DNA of 40,752 nt from Phytoactinopolyspora halophila (GTDB taxonomy: Bacteria > Actinomycetota > Actinomycetes > Jiangellales > Jiangellaceae), in NCBI RefSeq assembly GCF_003287285.1, contig NZ_QMIG01000042.1, forward strand, positions 1-40,752. The letters are read 5' to 3'. The notes below the pieces were generated by a model. That model ran no database searches. It was given only the letters and a program-made list of their open reading frames with translations, and was not told where the DNA came from. Below are positions 39,636 through 40,752 of this stretch, piece by piece (the stretch's first letter is position 1; the number at the start of each line of letters is the position of its first letter). Position numbers and translations under genes: made by a program.

Positions 39636-40196
39636 ATGAGATCAACGCGGGAAAGGCTGATCGACGTGGCAGCCGAGCTCGTCGACCAGGGTGGGGCGGC
39701 GGCAGTGACACTGCGAGAAGTCGGCACGCGCGCGGGCCTCTCGCACAACGCCCCGTACAAACACTTCTCTGACAAACAAGACCTTCTCGCCTCCGTCGCC
39801 GCGGCCGAGCTCGACACACTTGCGCAGCAAATGAGAGGGGCAGCTGCCGGCCACTCCACCGGGCGAGCCAAGGTACACGCCTGCGCGCTCACCTACGTGC
39901 ACTGGGCACAGGCCCATCCGACACGTTTCAAGCTCACCTTCGGCCCTTGGGGCGACGTTCCACACGCCGAACTCGGCCACGCCGCCGAGGCGGCCACGCA
40001 GGTCATACACGAATGCGTAGGCGTGGCCATCGACGACGGCACTCTCATCGGGGACGCCAGCTACATCACCACCCTGGTGTGGGCGCTCGGCCACGGCGCC
40101 ATCGACCTCAGCCTTGCCGGTCACCTCCGCAAGAAGCCCAACTCGCCGACCCCTGAAGATCTCGTCGGTCACCTCCTCACCCGCCTCGCTGGCTGA
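39636..40196 (+). CDS. TetR-family regulator
   Basis: The start is ATG 39636 (186 aa, MRSTRERLIDVAAELVDQGG). The helix-turn-helix is AAVTLREVGTRAGLSHNAPY with YKHFSDKQDLL. The C-terminal domain contains YVHWAQAHPTRFKLTFGPW, like the WHG group of TetR proteins. It diverges from the SRPBCC gene and has two palindromic operators upstream. Its own start lies 31 nt after the second operator, so it is very likely autoregulated. Confidence 0.9.
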   Translation: MRSTRERLIDVAAELVDQGGAAAVTLREVGTRAGLSHNAPYKHFSDKQDLLASVAAAELDTLAQQMRGAAAGHSTGRAKVHACALTYVHWAQAHPTRFKLTFGPWGDVPHAELGHAAEAATQVIHECVGVAIDDGTLIGDASYITTLVWALGHGAIDLSLAGHLRKKPNSPTPEDLVGHLLTRLAG

Positions 40197-40335
40197 CGCG
40201 ACCTAGCCTCGACAGCTCACCGGCGCGGGAACCGTGGCCGACCGCGCCCGATGCCATGCTGCGTGCCTGGAACGCGGCGAGCTGACATGGCCGGTCGTGA
40301 CCGAGACCGGCAGCGCGGTATCCTCGGATGTAGCG

Positions 40336-40718
40336 GAGGACGAGCTGGCCGGGCGGCCGCGTCGACGCTGTGTGCAGCGTCGCCGAGGAAAGTCCGGACT
40401 CCACAGGGCAAGGTGGTGGGTAACGCCCACCCGGGGTGACCCGCGGGAAAGTGCCACAGAAAGCAAACCGCCGGCATGCCCCGGCATGCCGGTAAGGGTG
40501 AAACGGTGGTGTAAGAGACCACCAGCGTCTTGGGTGACCAGGACGGCTCGGCAAACCCCACCTGGAGCAAGGTCAGACAGGAAGCGTTCGAGGGTGGCCC
40601 GCCCGATGCTTCCGGGTAGACCGCACGAGGCTGTCGGCAACGGCAGTCCTAGATGGATGGCCGCCGCTCCCGCATCGTCGGGAGGCACAGAATCCGGCTT
40701 ATAGGCCAGCTCGTCCTC
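40336..40718 (+). ncRNA. rnpB: RNase P RNA, bacterial type A
   Basis: This is the catalytic RNA of RNase P, which matures tRNA 5' ends. Helix P1 is a perfect 15-bp pair, GAGGACGAGCTGGCC (40336-40350) with GGCCAGCTCGTCCTC (40704-40718). Hallmarks in order are GAGGAAAGTCCGGACTCC, GGGTAACGCCCACC, CAGAAAGCAAACCGCC, GGTAAGGGTGAAACGGTGG, AGACAGGAAGCGTTCGAGG-like P15-17 region, CACAGAATCCGGCTTATAGG near the 3' end. Size (about 383 nt) and GC content fit actinobacterial RNase P RNA. It appears complete. Confidence 0.96.
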
Positions 40719-40752
40719 TCACCTGCACCGACAGACGCCGACCCAGCCTCAC

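Overview
The window comes from a high-GC Gram-positive bacterium, most likely a mycothiol-producing actinomycete. The evidence is a mycothione reductase, the glnE/glnA2 pair, a DUF222-HNH endonuclease, F420/DDN-type and PadR/TetR families typical of Actinomycetota, and an actinobacterial-style RNase P RNA. I cannot name a genus.

Bases 1-11.5 kb are a type I-E CRISPR-Cas locus. Array 1 (11 repeats, + strand) is followed by a higBA toxin-antitoxin module whose antitoxin is frameshifted. The minus-strand Cascade operon follows: cse1-cse2-cas7e-cas5e-cas6e, with start/stop overlaps or 2-nt gaps. Upstream of it lies an intergenic segment with a small + strand membrane-peptide ORF, then cas3, whose C-terminal domain appears to be a separate translationally coupled gene. 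Array 2 (28 identical repeats, + strand) diverges from cas3. No cas1 or cas2 is present in the window.

The most important observation is in the cse1 5' leader (6473-6603). Two degenerate CRISPR repeats, in the sense orientation of the cas operon, flank a 32-nt pseudo-spacer. The first 12 nt of that pseudo-spacer match a site about 70 nt upstream, which carries an AAG PAM and overlaps the predicted -10 box of the cas operon; the rest does not match. The upstream pseudo-repeat keeps the 5' handle and the downstream one keeps the Cas6e hairpin, which are the parts a crRNA-like guide needs. I read this as a cas-embedded crRNA-like RNA that lets Cascade bind, but not trigger destruction of, its own promoter. 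It may also repress the divergent small membrane-peptide gene, which would resemble the CreA/CreR type of RNA guard and autoregulator known from other type I systems.

From 12 to 21 kb are housekeeping and accessory genes: a cysteine-less IscA/HesB-like protein, a DUF1992 protein, a lipoprotein thioredoxin plus CcdA pair, a HAD type II dehalogenase-like protein, a DUF222-HNH protein, mycothione reductase, a metal-responsive MerR with its palindromic operator, a lipoprotein and a MalK-like ABC ATPase.

From 21.6 to 33 kb is a nitrogen/central metabolism block: glnE, an aldehyde dehydrogenase, a crcB pair, glnA2, nadE, a DDN-like protein, an aquaporin and panB. From 33 to 40.7 kb are two SDRs divergent from a padR with three phased ACATGT boxes, a small conserved protein, map, an MFS exporter, an SRPBCC membrane protein divergent from a tetR with two palindromic operators, and a complete rnpB.
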